This document shows positions 21,017 to 31,452 of a stretch of 64,000 bases of DNA, one piece after another. The notes under the pieces were generated by a model. It worked only from the letters and a program-made list of their open reading frames with translations, searched no databases and was not told the DNA's origin. The stretch spans positions 812,127-876,126 of the forward strand of contig NZ_JALHQD010000001.1 of NCBI RefSeq assembly GCF_022842145.1, read 5' to 3'. The stretch comes from Tabrizicola sp. Its GTDB lineage: Bacteria; Pseudomonadota; Alphaproteobacteria; Rhodobacterales; Rhodobacteraceae. Each line of letters begins with the position of its first letter. The first letter of the stretch is position 1. The translations under genes and the position numbers were made by a program.

Positions 21017-21733
21017 CTACAGACCCAGGGCCGCCCGCTGGGCAGCAACCAAGGCCGCGTTGCCGGCACGGGCGAGGTCGAGAAGTTGCAGCAGCTCCTC
21101 CTGGATGAAGGCGGAACCTTCGGCCGACATCTGCACCTCGATCAGCTTTCCGGCGCCGGTCATGACGAAGTTGCCATCGGTTCCGGCGGCGGAATCCTCG
21201 GGGTAGTCGAGGTCCAACACGGGCTGACCGGCGTAGATCCCGCAGGAGACGGCGGAGACGTGATCCAGCATCGGGTCCGAGACGATGACGCCCGAGGTCA
21301 GGAGCTTGTTCATCGCCAGACGCAAGGCGACCCATCCGCCGGTGATCGAGGCGCAGCGGGTGCCGCCGTCGGCCTGGATCACGTCGCAGTCGACCACGAT
21401 CTGCCGTTCGCCCAAAGCCTGCCGGTCCACGCCCGCGCGCAGCGAGCGACCGATAAGCCGTTGAATCTCCTGCGTACGGCCAGACTGCTTGCCTGCCGCA
21501 GCCTCACGCCGGGTGCGCGAGTTGGTGGCGCGGGGCAGCATCCCGTATTCGGCCGTGACCCAGCCCTGCCCGGTGTTCTTCAGAAAGGGTGGCGCCTTGT
21601 CCTCGATAGTGGCCGAGCAGAGGACGTGCGTGTCGCCCATCTTGATCAGGCAGGAGCCTTCGGCGTGTCTCATCACGTTGGTTTCGATTGAAACCACCCG
21701 AAGATCACTTAGTTTTCTGCCTGACGGGCGCAT
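21017..21733 (-). CDS. rph: Ribonuclease PH
   Basis: [30 protein letters not shown]..., [15 protein letters not shown]. Confidence 0.97.
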   Translation of the reverse strand: MRPSGRKLSDLRVVSIETNVMRHAEGSCLIKMGDTHVLCSATIEDKAPPFLKNTGQGWVTAEYGMLPRATNSRTRREAAAGKQSGRTQEIQRLIGRSLRAGVDRQALGERQIVVDCDVIQADGGTRCASITGGWVALRLAMNKLLTSGVIVSDPMLDHVSAVSCGIYAGQPVLDLDYPEDSAAGTDGNFVMTGAGKLIEVQMSAEGSAFIQEELLQLLDLARAGNAALVAAQRAALGL

Positions 21734-21806
21734 TGCTGGACCTTTCGCTGGAATGCGGCCACATATGCAACCACTGGCACCGGATGCAAGGCCGATTGCT
21801 GAACCG

Positions 21807-22877
21807 ATGACGAACGCGCAACCCATCCTGAGCGACATGAACGACCGCACGCGCGAAGTATTTCGCCGCGTCGTCGAAGGCTATCTGACGTCCGGGGAGC
21901 CGGTGGGGTCGCGCACCCTGACACGGACCCTTTCGGAAAAGGTCTCGGCGGCGACGGTTCGTAATGTCATGCAGGATCTTGAATATCTTGGGCTCCTGGA
22001 CAGCCCCCACATTTCTGCTGGCCGTATTCCAACCCAGATGGGCCTGCGGATGTTCGTCGACAGCCTGCTGGAGGTCGGCGAGGTCGCGCCCGAGGATCAG
22101 GAGAAGATCGACGCCACCACAGGCTCCAATGATCAGGACGTGGCGACCCTGCTTGACGACGTCGGGGCGGCACTTTCGGTGATCACCCGGGGGGCAAGCG
22201 TGGTGCTCGCCCCGAAGCGGGAAGCGGCGATCCGGCATATCGAGTTTGTCAGCCTTGCCGCGGATCGGGCGCTTGTCGTCCTGGTGTTCGCGGACGGGCA
22301 GGTGGAAAACCGCGTCTTCGCGCCGCCACCGGGGCAGACGCCATCGTCGATGCGCGAGGCGGCGAATTTCCTGAACGCCTTGGCCGAGGGGCGGACCCTG
22401 TCCGAACTGCGGGCCAACATCGTGTCCGAGATCGGCAAGCGGCGCCAAGAGATCGATTCGCTGGCGCGTGAGATGGTCGAAAGCGGCTTTGCCCTCTGGG
22501 AGAACGCCGGTGAGCCGTCGGAGCGTCTGATTGTGCGTGGCAGGTCGAACCTGATCGGCGAGGCGGCGGATCAGTCCGAGATCGACCGAATCCGCAGTCT
22601 TTTCGATGATCTGGAGCGCAAGCGGGACATCGCCGAATTCCTGCATCTGACCGAGGCGGGCGAAGGTGTCCGCATTTTTATCGGTTCCGAGAACAAGCTT
22701 TTCTCACTTTCCGGTTCAAGTCTCGTCGTTTCTCCCTATATGAACGCTGATCGGAAAATCATCGGCGCGGTGGGCGTCATCGGACCGACCCGGCTGAACT
22801 ATGGCCGCATCGTTCCGATTGTCGACTATACCGCCCAGCTGGTGGGCCGCCTGGTCAGTGACCGCGGCAAGGGCTGA
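21807..22877 (+). CDS. hrcA: Heat-inducible transcription repressor HrcA
   Basis: [32 protein letters not shown]... Confidence 0.95.
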   Translation: MTNAQPILSDMNDRTREVFRRVVEGYLTSGEPVGSRTLTRTLSEKVSAATVRNVMQDLEYLGLLDSPHISAGRIPTQMGLRMFVDSLLEVGEVAPEDQEKIDATTGSNDQDVATLLDDVGAALSVITRGASVVLAPKREAAIRHIEFVSLAADRALVVLVFADGQVENRVFAPPPGQTPSSMREAANFLNALAEGRTLSELRANIVSEIGKRRQEIDSLAREMVESGFALWENAGEPSERLIVRGRSNLIGEAADQSEIDRIRSLFDDLERKRDIAEFLHLTEAGEGVRIFIGSENKLFSLSGSSLVVSPYMNADRKIIGAVGVIGPTRLNYGRIVPIVDYTAQLVGRLVSDRGKG

Positions 22878-22892
22878 AGAAGGACGTTGCGA

Positions 22893-23423
22893 ATGTCGCA
22901 GGAAGAAACCACCTCGCCGCAGGTGGATGTGGAAGAGTTTGAAGCGCAGGAAGCCGGTGAGCTGGAGGCTTTGCGGATCGAGCGCGACGAGTTGCGCGAC
23001 CGTTTCATGCGGGCGCTGGCGGATGCCGAAAACTCGCGCAAGCGGGCCGACCGGGATCGCAAAGAGGCCGAGATGTATGGCAGCACCCGGCTCGCCCGGG
23101 ATCTTCTGCCGGTCTACGACAACCTGAGCCGCGCGCTGCAGGCGATCCCCGAGGAAAGCCGCTCGACCTCGTCGGCGCTGATCGAGGGTGTCGAACTGAC
23201 CCTGCGGGAGCTGTCGAACGTGATGTCCAAGCACGGGATCACCATGATTTCCCCGGCGGTGGGCGATATGTTCGACCCGCAACTGCATCAGGCGATGTTC
23301 GAAGCCCCGCTGCCCGGGACGAAGGCAGGTCAGATCATTCAGGTCGCGACCGAGGGCTTCATGCTGTTCGACCGCCTGCTGCGTCCGGCGCAGGTTGGGG
23401 TGTCATCCAACACGGCTGGGTGA
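22893..23423 (+). CDS. grpE: Co-chaperone GrpE
   Basis: RFMRALADAENSRKRADRDRKEAE..., located after hrcA. Confidence 0.95.
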   Translation: MSQEETTSPQVDVEEFEAQEAGELEALRIERDELRDRFMRALADAENSRKRADRDRKEAEMYGSTRLARDLLPVYDNLSRALQAIPEESRSTSSALIEGVELTLRELSNVMSKHGITMISPAVGDMFDPQLHQAMFEAPLPGTKAGQIIQVATEGFMLFDRLLRPAQVGVSSNTAG

Positions 23424-23429
23424 AGGGAA

Positions 23430-23448
23430 GGTGGGCGGATCGCCCACC
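23430..23448. terminator. Hairpin between convergent grpE and mutS
   Basis: GGTGGGCG-GAT-CGCCCACC. Confidence 0.55.
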
Positions 23449-26067
23449 CTACGCCAGGCCCTTGATTTCATAGATTAGTTTCAGGGCTTCCATCGGCGTG
23501 AGTTCGTCCGGATGGATGTCCTTCAGCCGCTGTTCCACCGCTGAGGCCTTTTGCTTCGGTGGCGGGGGTGGGGGCGGCGCGGCGCGGAACAAGGGCAGGT
23601 CGTCGATCAGGGTGGCCTGCTTGCCGCCCTCGCGGTCGCCCTTTTCCAGCGCGTCCAGGACGACCTTGGCCCGTTCGATCACCGAATGCGGCAGGCCCGC
23701 CAGTCGCGCAACCTGCACGCCGTAGCTGCGGTCGGCGGCGCCTTCGCGGACCTCGTGCAGGAAGATGACCTCGCCTTCCCATTCCTTCACCGTCACGGTC
23801 GCGTTCTTCACGCCCGGAAGCTTGCCCGCCAGCGCGGTCATCTCATGGTAATGCGTGGCGAACAGAGCACGGGAGCGGTTGACCTCGTGCAGGTGTTCCA
23901 GCGTGGCCCAGGCAATTGAGAGACCGTCATAGGTGGCGGTCCCGCGGCCGATTTCGTCCAGGATCACCAGGGCGCGGTCGTCGGCCTGGTTCAGGATCGC
24001 GGCGGTTTCGACCATTTCTACCATGAAGGTCGACCGGCCGCGGGCCAGGTCGTCCGAGGCTCCAACCCGGCTGAACAGCTGCGAGACGAGGCCGATGCGG
24101 GCTTCGGTGGCCGGGACGTGACTGCCAGCCTGGGCAAGAAGGGCGATCAGGGCGTTTTGTCTTAGGAAGGTGGATTTACCGGCCATGTTCGGGCCGGTCA
24201 GCAGCCAGACCGCGGGGGTGTCCTTTTGGGTCAGGGCGCAGTCGTTCGCCACGAAGGGCTGGCCTTGCTGGCGGAGCGAGCGTTCGACGACGGGGTGGCG
24301 GCCTGCGGTGATCTGGAAGGCGCGGCTGTCGTCCACGATGGGGGCGCACCAGTTTTCTTCCGCTGAGAGGTCGGCGAAGGCGGCCGCGAGGTCGATCTCG
24401 GCCAGCGCGCGGGCGGCCAGCGCGATGGGGGCGGAATGGTCGAGGATCTGGGCTTTCAGGGTGGCGTAATGCCGCTTTTCGATCTCGAGCGCGTGGTTGG
24501 CGGAGTTGAGGATGCGGGTTTCAAGATCGCTGAGGGCGAGGGTCGTGAAGCGGACCTGACCGGCTGTGGTTTGGCGGTGGATGAAGAGCTCCGGCATGGC
24601 GCGCATGCGGTCTTCGTGGGTGGTGGTGGTTTCGATGAAGTAGCCCAACACGTTGTTGTGCTTGATCTTCAGGGAGGTGACGCCTGTCGCCTCGACGTAT
24701 TCCGCCTGCATCCGACCGATGACGCCGCGGCCCTCGTCGCGGAGGGCGCGGGTATCGTCGAGGTCGGGGTCGTATTGGGGCGCGATGTAGCCGCCGTCGC
24801 GGGTAAGGAGCGGGGGTTCGGCGACGAGGGCCTGGGTGAGGAGATGCACGAGTTGGTCGTGGCCGACGAGGGCTTGGGCGGCTTCGGTCAGGAGGGGCGG
24901 GGCGTTGATCAGAAGTTGGGCGATGCGGCCGGCTTGTTCAAGACCGGCGCGGATGGCGGTCATGTCGCGGGGGCCGTCGCGGTCGAGCGCGAGGCGGGAG
25001 AGGGCGCGGTCGATGTCGGGGACACGGCGGAGGGCCTCGCGGAGCTGGTCGCGGAGGGAGGGGGCTTCGAGGAGGAAGTCCAGTGCAGCGTGGCGGGCGT
25101 GGATGATGTGGAGGTCGAGCGAGGGGGAGGAAAGGCGGCGTTCAAGGAGGCGCGCGCCACCGGCAGTGACGGTGCGGTCGATGGCGGAGAGGAGGGAGCC
25201 GTCGCGGCCACCGGAGAGGGCCTGGGTGAGTTCCAGGTTGCGGCGGGTCGCGGCGTCGATCTGCATCGTGCCGCCAAGGGGTTCGCGGACCGGCGGGCGG
25301 AGGAGCGGCATCCGGCCGCGCTGGGTGAGGTGGAGGTAGTCGACGAGCGCGCCCATCGCGGAGACCTCGGCGCGGTCGAAGGCCCCGAAGGCGTCGAGGG
25401 AGGCGACGCGGAAGAGGTCGCAGAGACGCCGCTCGGCGTTGGTGGAGTCGAAGCTGCCTCGGGATAGGGGGGTGATGGCGAGGCCGGGGTCGAGGGCGGC
25501 GGTGATCTCGGTCTCCCGCGCCTCGGAGAGGAGAAGCTCGCGCGGGGCGATGCGGGCGAGGTCGGGGGAAAGTCGGGTGAGGGAGGACGGCATCACCCGG
25601 AATTCGCCGGTGGAGATGTCGGCCCAGGCGAGGGCGGCCTGGTCGCGAACTTCCGAGTAGGCGGCGAGGAAGTTGTGGCGGCGGGCTTCGAGGAGCGAGT
25701 CCTCGGTCAAGGTGCCGGGGGTGACGAGGCGGACGACGTCGCGTTTGACGACGGATTTATAGCCGCGCTTCTTGGCCTCGGCGGGGTCTTCCAATTGTTC
25801 GGCGATGGCGACGCGGAAGCCTTTCCGGATCAGGGTGAGGAGGTAGCCTTCGGCCGAATGGACCGGGACGCCGCACATGGCGATGGGCTCACCTTGGTGG
25901 AAGCCGCGTTTGGTGAGGGCGATGTCGAGGGCGGCGCTGGCGGCGACGGCGTCGTCGAAGAACATCTCGTAGAAGTCACCCATCCGGTAGAAAAGAAGGG
26001 CGCCGGGGTTCTGGGCCTTGATGTCCAGATACTGCGCCATCATCGGCGTGACGGTGTCTTCGGTCAC
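23449..26067 (-). CDS. mutS: DNA mismatch repair protein MutS
   Basis: [50 protein letters not shown]. Confidence 0.98.
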   Translation of the reverse strand: MTEDTVTPMMAQYLDIKAQNPGALLFYRMGDFYEMFFDDAVAASAALDIALTKRGFHQGEPIAMCGVPVHSAEGYLLTLIRKGFRVAIAEQLEDPAEAKKRGYKSVVKRDVVRLVTPGTLTEDSLLEARRHNFLAAYSEVRDQAALAWADISTGEFRVMPSSLTRLSPDLARIAPRELLLSEARETEITAALDPGLAITPLSRGSFDSTNAERRLCDLFRVASLDAFGAFDRAEVSAMGALVDYLHLTQRGRMPLLRPPVREPLGGTMQIDAATRRNLELTQALSGGRDGSLLSAIDRTVTAGGARLLERRLSSPSLDLHIIHARHAALDFLLEAPSLRDQLREALRRVPDIDRALSRLALDRDGPRDMTAIRAGLEQAGRIAQLLINAPPLLTEAAQALVGHDQLVHLLTQALVAEPPLLTRDGGYIAPQYDPDLDDTRALRDEGRGVIGRMQAEYVEATGVTSLKIKHNNVLGYFIETTTTHEDRMRAMPELFIHRQTTAGQVRFTTLALSDLETRILNSANHALEIEKRHYATLKAQILDHSAPIALAARALAEIDLAAAFADLSAEENWCAPIVDDSRAFQITAGRHPVVERSLRQQGQPFVANDCALTQKDTPAVWLLTGPNMAGKSTFLRQNALIALLAQAGSHVPATEARIGLVSQLFSRVGASDDLARGRSTFMVEMVETAAILNQADDRALVILDEIGRGTATYDGLSIAWATLEHLHEVNRSRALFATHYHEMTALAGKLPGVKNATVTVKEWEGEVIFLHEVREGAADRSYGVQVARLAGLPHSVIERAKVVLDALEKGDREGGKQATLIDDLPLFRAAPPPPPPPKQKASAVEQRLKDIHPDELTPMEALKLIYEIKGLA

Positions 26068-26221
26068 TGCTGGTCCCCCGGTGGTGGGGGGAGACTACAG
26101 GGGCGGGAGCGGTCGGGGAAGGGGGGTGCCCACTGTGGCGAGATTTCAGGCCACTGCAATTTCAATGGCTTGGGCCCGGGCGTTTACCGAATGTCAGGAT
26201 TTATGTCGCGGGCGCCAGGCG

Positions 26222-26259
26222 GGTGGCCCACCTCCTCTTTGCAGGAGAGATGGGCCACC
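26222..26259. other. Long inverted repeat upstream of mutS
   Basis: GGTGGCCCA...TGGGCCACC (9-bp perfect arms with additional inner CTCCT/AGGAG pairing). Confidence 0.7.
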
Positions 26260-26331
26260 GAATACCGAGCGTTCCCAGGGCACGCTGGACACTTGCGGCG
26301 CAGCCTGCGGTGGGCCGGCATAAGGACCAGA

Positions 26332-26841
26332 TCAGCTTTGGTGGTTTCGGTGGTTTTCCAATGCTGCCATCAGCGCCTCGCTGAGACGCGAGGGGGTCAG
26401 GGGCAGGCGCAGAGTGCTGTCACAGATTGCGCGGCGATGGTGGCCAAAATCATCTGATGCAACGCCTGCCGTTGCCATGACGATGAAAGTGCCGGGACTT
26501 GCCCGCCGAAAGCGCATCAGGCGGTCGACGCCCATGTCCGTATCGGCAAAACGGTCGAGGTTCACCACGATTCCGTCGTAGCGCAGGCTACCGGGCTTGC
26601 CGAGGCCGATTGGATAGACCTCTTCCGAAGCGGCCACTTCCCGGGCACCAAGTCCATTCTGTGTCTCGCTCAGCACGATGCGATCCTGCCGGGAGAACCC
26701 CAGATTCAGGATGCGCAGGCCGGCCAGGGACGGCTCGCCCACAAGCCGGAGGATCGTGGCGGGAAGTCTTGCGCCGAGTTCCGCACGGCGGAACGGGCTT
26801 GGCCCGGAAAAACGGTCTGTTGCAGGTCGAAAGGGCCACAT
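26332..26841 (-). CDS. Hypothetical receiver-like (pseudo-receiver?) protein
   Basis: 169 aa; alternating hydrophobic strands (RILNLGF, YDGIVVNLDRF, TFIVMATAG, LRLPLTPSRLSEALMAAL) resemble a CheY-type fold. Confidence 0.5.
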   Translation of the reverse strand: MWPFRPATDRFSGPSPFRRAELGARLPATILRLVGEPSLAGLRILNLGFSRQDRIVLSETQNGLGAREVAASEEVYPIGLGKPGSLRYDGIVVNLDRFADTDMGVDRLMRFRRASPGTFIVMATAGVASDDFGHHRRAICDSTLRLPLTPSRLSEALMAALENHRNHQS

Positions 26842-26859
26842 GGTTGTGCTCCGGTCAAA

Positions 26860-27219
26860 TCAGGAATGGGCAACGAGCCGCCGCGACCCCGATCCGTCGG
26901 GATCGAAGACCGTGAGAACGGGTGCCAAGGGAAGGAGGTCACGCATCCGGTTGAACCGCGCACGGTTCTGCGGCTGCGCAAGAAATTCGTTCATGACGAC
27001 GAGGATCGGCTCGTCGTCGGCGTTCATCACGTCGGCGCCGCACAGCACCTCGAAGCCCTGCGACTGCAGGATCGAGCGCACTTCCAGTCCCGAAACCGTG
27101 TCGCCACCCAGAAGGATAGCGGGATGTTCATTCCCGTCGATCAAGGCCAGAGCATCGGACAGTGCCATTAGCACGACCGGATTGCTGGTCTCGAAGTTGG
27201 AAATGGACGAGATCCTCAT
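26860..27219 (-). CDS. Hypothetical protein, small receiver-like fold
   Basis: 119 aa; HPAILLGGDTVSGLEVRSILQSQGFEVLCGAD...EPILVVMNEF; start overlaps stop of upstream micro-ORF. Confidence 0.55.
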   Translation of the reverse strand: MRISSISNFETSNPVVLMALSDALALIDGNEHPAILLGGDTVSGLEVRSILQSQGFEVLCGADVMNADDEPILVVMNEFLAQPQNRARFNRMRDLLPLAPVLTVFDPDGSGSRRLVAHS

Positions 27220-27371
27220 CCGATCAGCCCGATGCTATAGAAGATCGCGATCCAGCCGATCAGACCCAGGACCGCCGATGGCAGGATCCACCAACCGCCT
27301 GGCAGGCCCCCGGACTGCGATGCAAGTCGGGTGGGACGAATGTCTGTGGAGTTGGCTGGGGGCACGTTCAT
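27216..27371 (-). CDS. Micro membrane protein (51 aa) translationally coupled to downstream gene
   Basis: MNVPPANSTDIRPTRLASQSGGLPGGWWILPSAVLGLIGWIAIFYSIGLIG; one TM helix; stop overlaps the next start (ATGA). Confidence 0.6.
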   Translation of the reverse strand: MNVPPANSTDIRPTRLASQSGGLPGGWWILPSAVLGLIGWIAIFYSIGLIG

Positions 27372-27954
27372 CTAAGGTCACCAAGTTCAAAAGCTAGGAT
27401 GTCCATGCTTTCTACTGAGCGACCCAAAACCGGGCGATCTATCGCTTGGACATTAAAGGAGCGTTCCCCATATCAACCGGGCGCTGAGTGGCCGGAGTCG
27501 GGGCAGATCTTCGAATAGGATAGTGGGGACTATACTTGGGGTATCGCAGGACCAACCAGACGCAACGCGGGTACTGGATGGTCGCGAGCGGACCGTACGA
27601 TAGATTCTCTATGGGGCCGGGTGCCGGCGGAACCGCGGTGGCGCATCAGAAGCCCCACGCATCACCGTCGCCAGCGCAGGGCACCTGATCCATTCCCGCC
27701 CGGCTGTCGCCTAAGAAGCTGTGGCGCGGGAATGGTTTAGCGAAGATTCTGGAAAAGAACGCGCCACGAAGCGCAACCTGGAGTGATCGTTTCGATTGGC
27801 AAACTATATCGACGGGGGCAAGGCACCATGCTATCCTTTGATAGCGTTGAGTGCTGTTTGCGACTGTTCACGCCCCCCCCAGCCGTTGCTAGACGAAGAA
27901 CCGTAAACTGCGGCAGCAAATTCGCTGCACTGCTGACCCATAGGATAGATCAAC

Positions 27955-28638
27955 GTGCTTAATGTGAGCGCCCCCGCGTTTCAGGCCACGAACAAGGACG
28001 ACAAAGTGCAGGGCAATACTGACTTGATATCGGTGCTGCTGATCGACGACCACAGCCTGATCGTGGAACTGGTCAAGAGTTTCCTTGGCGAAGACGGTGG
28101 GTTTGCCATCACTGTCGCCGGGGATCTCAACAGCGGGATTGCGAAGATCCGCGAAGTGGGGGGCTTCAACGTCGTCTTGCTGGACGTGGTGCTGCCAGGT
28201 CTGACCGGGATCAGCGATGTGGCGAAGGTCGTCGAGAACAACTCTGATGGCGCAGTCGTGCTGTTCTCGGGATCGGTGTCGGCAAGTTTCGTCGAGAAGG
28301 CCGTGCAGGTCGGCGCGCGTGGCTACATCCCAAAGACCTTGCCGCTGAAGGCGCTGACCAGCGTGATCCGACTGGTGGCCGCAGGGCAGACATTCGTTCC
28401 CAGTGACTTTGCCTACCGGAAGCCCGATGGCTCGCAAGTGGGCGAACCTCGGCTGTCGCAAGTCGAGACCACGGTGCTTCACCATATCGGCGAGGGACTG
28501 GGCAACAAGGAAATCGCCTTCCGTCTGGAAATGAGCGAGTCCACCGTGAAGATGCATATCCGCACGATCTGCCGGAAGCTTGGGGCGAAGAACCGCACGC
28601 ATGCGGTGATCATCGGTCGCGCGGACGGGTTGCTTTAA
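27955..28638 (+). CDS. LuxR/NarL-family response regulator
   Basis: N-terminal receiver (VLLIDDHSLIVELV, VVLLDVVLPGLTG) and C-terminal LuxR HTH (GLGNKEIAFRLEMSESTVKMHIRTICRKLG); GTG start. Confidence 0.92.
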   Translation: MLNVSAPAFQATNKDDKVQGNTDLISVLLIDDHSLIVELVKSFLGEDGGFAITVAGDLNSGIAKIREVGGFNVVLLDVVLPGLTGISDVAKVVENNSDGAVVLFSGSVSASFVEKAVQVGARGYIPKTLPLKALTSVIRLVAAGQTFVPSDFAYRKPDGSQVGEPRLSQVETTVLHHIGEGLGNKEIAFRLEMSESTVKMHIRTICRKLGAKNRTHAVIIGRADGLL

Positions 28639-29096
28639 GGCATCCGTTCGACCGGCCGGGCCGAGTGGTCCGGGGTGCCCCGTTATAGGGTGTCAAGCTG
28701 TGTCTGAATCCCTCATCACCTGCACAGCCTGATCCCGGCGCCTGCCTGGCGCGACCTGCCATCAGGCAACCGCATCGGCGGCCCATTCACGGCCCACCTT
28801 AGGATCGTCTGCTATCGTGCAGAGATCAGGAACAAATTCCCGAATCGGCATGTGGTGGCGCCCTGGGTGAGGGGCTTCCGCGACAACGCCCATCCGGCCA
28901 TCCCCACGCAACTCCGATAAAATCTCAGGTCTTTCGTGCAGTTGCCGCTGCCCGGGGCACAAAGCAATTCGGTCGAAAGCCAGCCCAACTATCGGCGGAT
29001 AGCCAATATGTCCAATCGGCATTGAGAAGCTGACGACAGAGGGGGCTAAGGATTTATCCAGTCTTTTCATAAAGAAGCCAGAGGCACGTCAGAGAA

Positions 29097-29552
29097 ATGT
29101 CCCAACGACGTCACATCCAAATGGGGTCTTCCGCCGTCCTGGCTTCAGCAGTGTTTCTGCTGGGCGGCTGTGTGTCCGATGTTCCCAAGCAAGTCGACGT
29201 CTTCTGCTGGGCAGAGGAAGAGGGCCTTATCCTTCCCGACGACAAGTGGGACTCCAAGTGGGAACCGGAGTCGGACGTGATATGCACGCCAATCTCCGGA
29301 AAAGCTGCGGCTGCGACAGGGGGCGACGGCGCACAGCCGCCGACCGACCCGTCGGATCCTGCAACACCGCCTACGACCGGACCGGGGAACAACGTGTACG
29401 CGTTTGCGGGACAAAGCGGGACGGGAGCCGGCATATCAGGCCCGGGCTACACGGCGAACAGCACCGCAGGTGGTGGCAATACGTCGGCTTCGGCGGATGG
29501 CTACACCGTAACGGTTGTCGGCGGCGTTATCTCGATCGACACGCCGGATTGA
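29097..29552 (+). CDS. Putative lipoprotein, unknown function
   Basis: Lipobox LLGGC at N-terminus; Gly/Thr/Ser-rich C-terminus; directly upstream of hfaA/hfaB-like genes. Confidence 0.6.
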   Translation: MSQRRHIQMGSSAVLASAVFLLGGCVSDVPKQVDVFCWAEEEGLILPDDKWDSKWEPESDVICTPISGKAAAATGGDGAQPPTDPSDPATPPTTGPGNNVYAFAGQSGTGAGISGPGYTANSTAGGGNTSASADGYTVTVVGGVISIDTPD

Positions 29553-29565
29553 AGGAATTCCAATC

Positions 29566-30009
29566 ATGATCCGCATCATCCTCCTTTCCCTGTTCGCGTC
29601 TTCCCTGGCCTTGCCGGTGGCAGCTCAGAACTCCGACAGTGCGGGGGCCAACTGGAACAGTTCCTGGGGCTTCGCCACGACTGCAGAACGCTCGCTTGGA
29701 CTGAGCCAGGCGCAGACGCAGCGGGCGGCGCGGATGGCGCCTGCTGCGGGGCCGGTCACCTATGAGACGGTCTACAACAACACCACCAACACCAACACCG
29801 TCGGCGCGATGAATACCGGCGACACGACGGTCACGGTGACGGGCGACGGGAACAGCCTGAACACCACGAGTACGGCTGACAGCGCTGGTTGCCTGGACGG
29901 GAGCGTCGGCTTCACCACGGTCGATACCGGGGCCACCGGAGCCACGCTGGAATACAATTTCGCGCTGAACGATGCCGGCACCGCGAACAACTGCATACTA
30001 AGCAATTGA
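29566..30009 (+). CDS. hfaA: Secreted HfaA/CsgF-like holdfast or curli accessory protein
   Basis: Signal peptide then NSSWGFATTAERSLGL..., Asn/Thr-rich C-terminus; adjacent to CsgG-like gene. Confidence 0.5.
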   Translation: MIRIILLSLFASSLALPVAAQNSDSAGANWNSSWGFATTAERSLGLSQAQTQRAARMAPAAGPVTYETVYNNTTNTNTVGAMNTGDTTVTVTGDGNSLNTTSTADSAGCLDGSVGFTTVDTGATGATLEYNFALNDAGTANNCILSN

Positions 30010-31325
30010 AACGCATAGTCCCCCTTCTGCTGGTCCTTGCAACTGCAGCCTGCTCGCAACGGGCCGAGATGTTTGCGTTCAGCGGCGCGAACGTGCGGAT
30101 GGTCGAGGGGCCACCGATTTCGGACGTACAGACCGGCTTCGACGAGGCTCTTGGCTGCCTGCGCGGCAAGATCCCGAATGGTGTGGTCTTTGCGGTGGGC
30201 AGTGTCACCGATTCCACCGGCAAGGAGAACTTCTCGGAAGGCGGTGCGGGCAAGTATGTGACGCAGGGCGCTGGTGAAGTCGTCCAGTCTGCGCTGTTCC
30301 GGGCGGGCGTTTCGGTGGTGAACCGCCGCGACAGCTCGATCACGATCAACGAGGCCAACTGGGGCATCCGGGACATCAAGCGGCAGGTTCCGGTCAACTT
30401 CTACATCTCGGGCAGCATAAACAGCCTGGACTTCATCCCCGGCGGTGGCGGAATCGCGACGGTGGCGGGCATCGGCCCGCGGTACAAGCAAAGCCGCATT
30501 CTGGTCGCGTTGGACCTGTCGCTGACCGACGCCTACACCGGGCGGGTCGTGGCCAGCGTCCCGCTGCAAAAGCAGATCTACACCAGCGAGATGGGCGTCG
30601 GGCTGAACAACTTCTTCGGCACCACGCTGGTCCAGCTTGATGCGGGCGGAATGCGCCGCGAGGCGCTGCATTTCGCACTGCGCCAGATGCTGAATCTGGC
30701 CAGCTTCGAATTGCTGGGTCAGATCATGGAACCCGAGGTCTACGCGGCCTGTCGCGGGCGCATCAGCGAAGGTGTGGGTGCCGTCGCGCATTCGGGTACC
30801 GCCGACCCCGACGCGCTGGCCCAAGCCATGAACGGAGAGCAGTACGCGCCCGACTTGGCCATTCCGATTTCGATGCCGGACCCGCCAGCACCTGAAGTGC
30901 AGCCAGAGGCGACCGCCGCGGCGGCCACCGCGCCTGCGGCTCCTGCCGCGACAGCGCCGGTCGAAATGCAACGTTCGCGCGCAGAACTGCTGGGCGAAAA
31001 GGCCAACCAGGCCGCGACGATGGCCATCAAGGCGGCGCGGGACTCAGAGGCTGCCCCAGATCAGCCGACGGCCATGAAGAAAGCGGCGGAGTCGCTGCAG
31101 CTGGCGAACCTTGCGCTGCTTGCCCTGAAGGAAGCAGCCGCGGCGGGCTTTGCAGGCGATGCCGGTGAAGTCGCTGCCGTGGTCGTGCAGCAGGCCCTGA
31201 AGGCCGCGCAATCCGCCGGAACCGCTGCTGCCACCCGCTCGAAGGAGCCTGCAGCTTTGCCCGAACCCGACCCCGCCGCAAAGGCCGCCGAGACCGTGGC
31301 GAAGCCGGGGCTCGCCAAACCATGA
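30006..31325 (+). CDS. hfaB: CsgG/HfaB-type outer-membrane secretion lipoprotein with Ala-rich C-terminal extension
   Basis: LVLATAAC lipobox; CsgG-like core (FAVGSVTDSTGKENFSEGGAGKYVTQGAGEVVQSALFRAGVSVVNRRD, RVVASVPLQKQIYTSEMGVGLNNFFGTTLV); TTG start overlapping upstream stop. Confidence 0.75.
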   Translation: MKRIVPLLLVLATAACSQRAEMFAFSGANVRMVEGPPISDVQTGFDEALGCLRGKIPNGVVFAVGSVTDSTGKENFSEGGAGKYVTQGAGEVVQSALFRAGVSVVNRRDSSITINEANWGIRDIKRQVPVNFYISGSINSLDFIPGGGGIATVAGIGPRYKQSRILVALDLSLTDAYTGRVVASVPLQKQIYTSEMGVGLNNFFGTTLVQLDAGGMRREALHFALRQMLNLASFELLGQIMEPEVYAACRGRISEGVGAVAHSGTADPDALAQAMNGEQYAPDLAIPISMPDPPAPEVQPEATAAAATAPAAPAATAPVEMQRSRAELLGEKANQAATMAIKAARDSEAAPDQPTAMKKAAESLQLANLALLALKEAAAAGFAGDAGEVAAVVVQQALKAAQSAGTAAATRSKEPAALPEPDPAAKAAETVAKPGLAKP

Positions 31326-31452
31326 AGCCGGAATTCTTGACCGGCAAACGCAATCCCCCTGGCCACGGCCTGCGGGACATTCGGGCCCTCTCTTTCACGC
31401 CCGCAAACCTGTGCCAGTCCGAGGGGGACTGGCCCAAATTCTGGAAGCGAAA

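Noticed and set aside
21734-21806. Possible CIRCE element upstream of hrcA
   Set aside because: No TTAGCACTC-N9-GAGTGCTAA dyad could be found by reading
24436-25467. 343-aa plus-strand ORF antisense to mutS
   Set aside because: Gly/Val/Glu-rich shadow frame; mutS is certain
28733-28790. PAWRDLPSGN-like fragment resembling the N-terminus of IS5-type transposases
   Set aside because: Only a few residues match, no extended ORF, no terminal inverted repeats; too weak to call an IS remnant
28762-29070. 102-aa minus-strand ORF upstream of the lipoprotein gene
   Set aside because: No RBS or recognisable domain; would sit in the promoter region of the putative export operon
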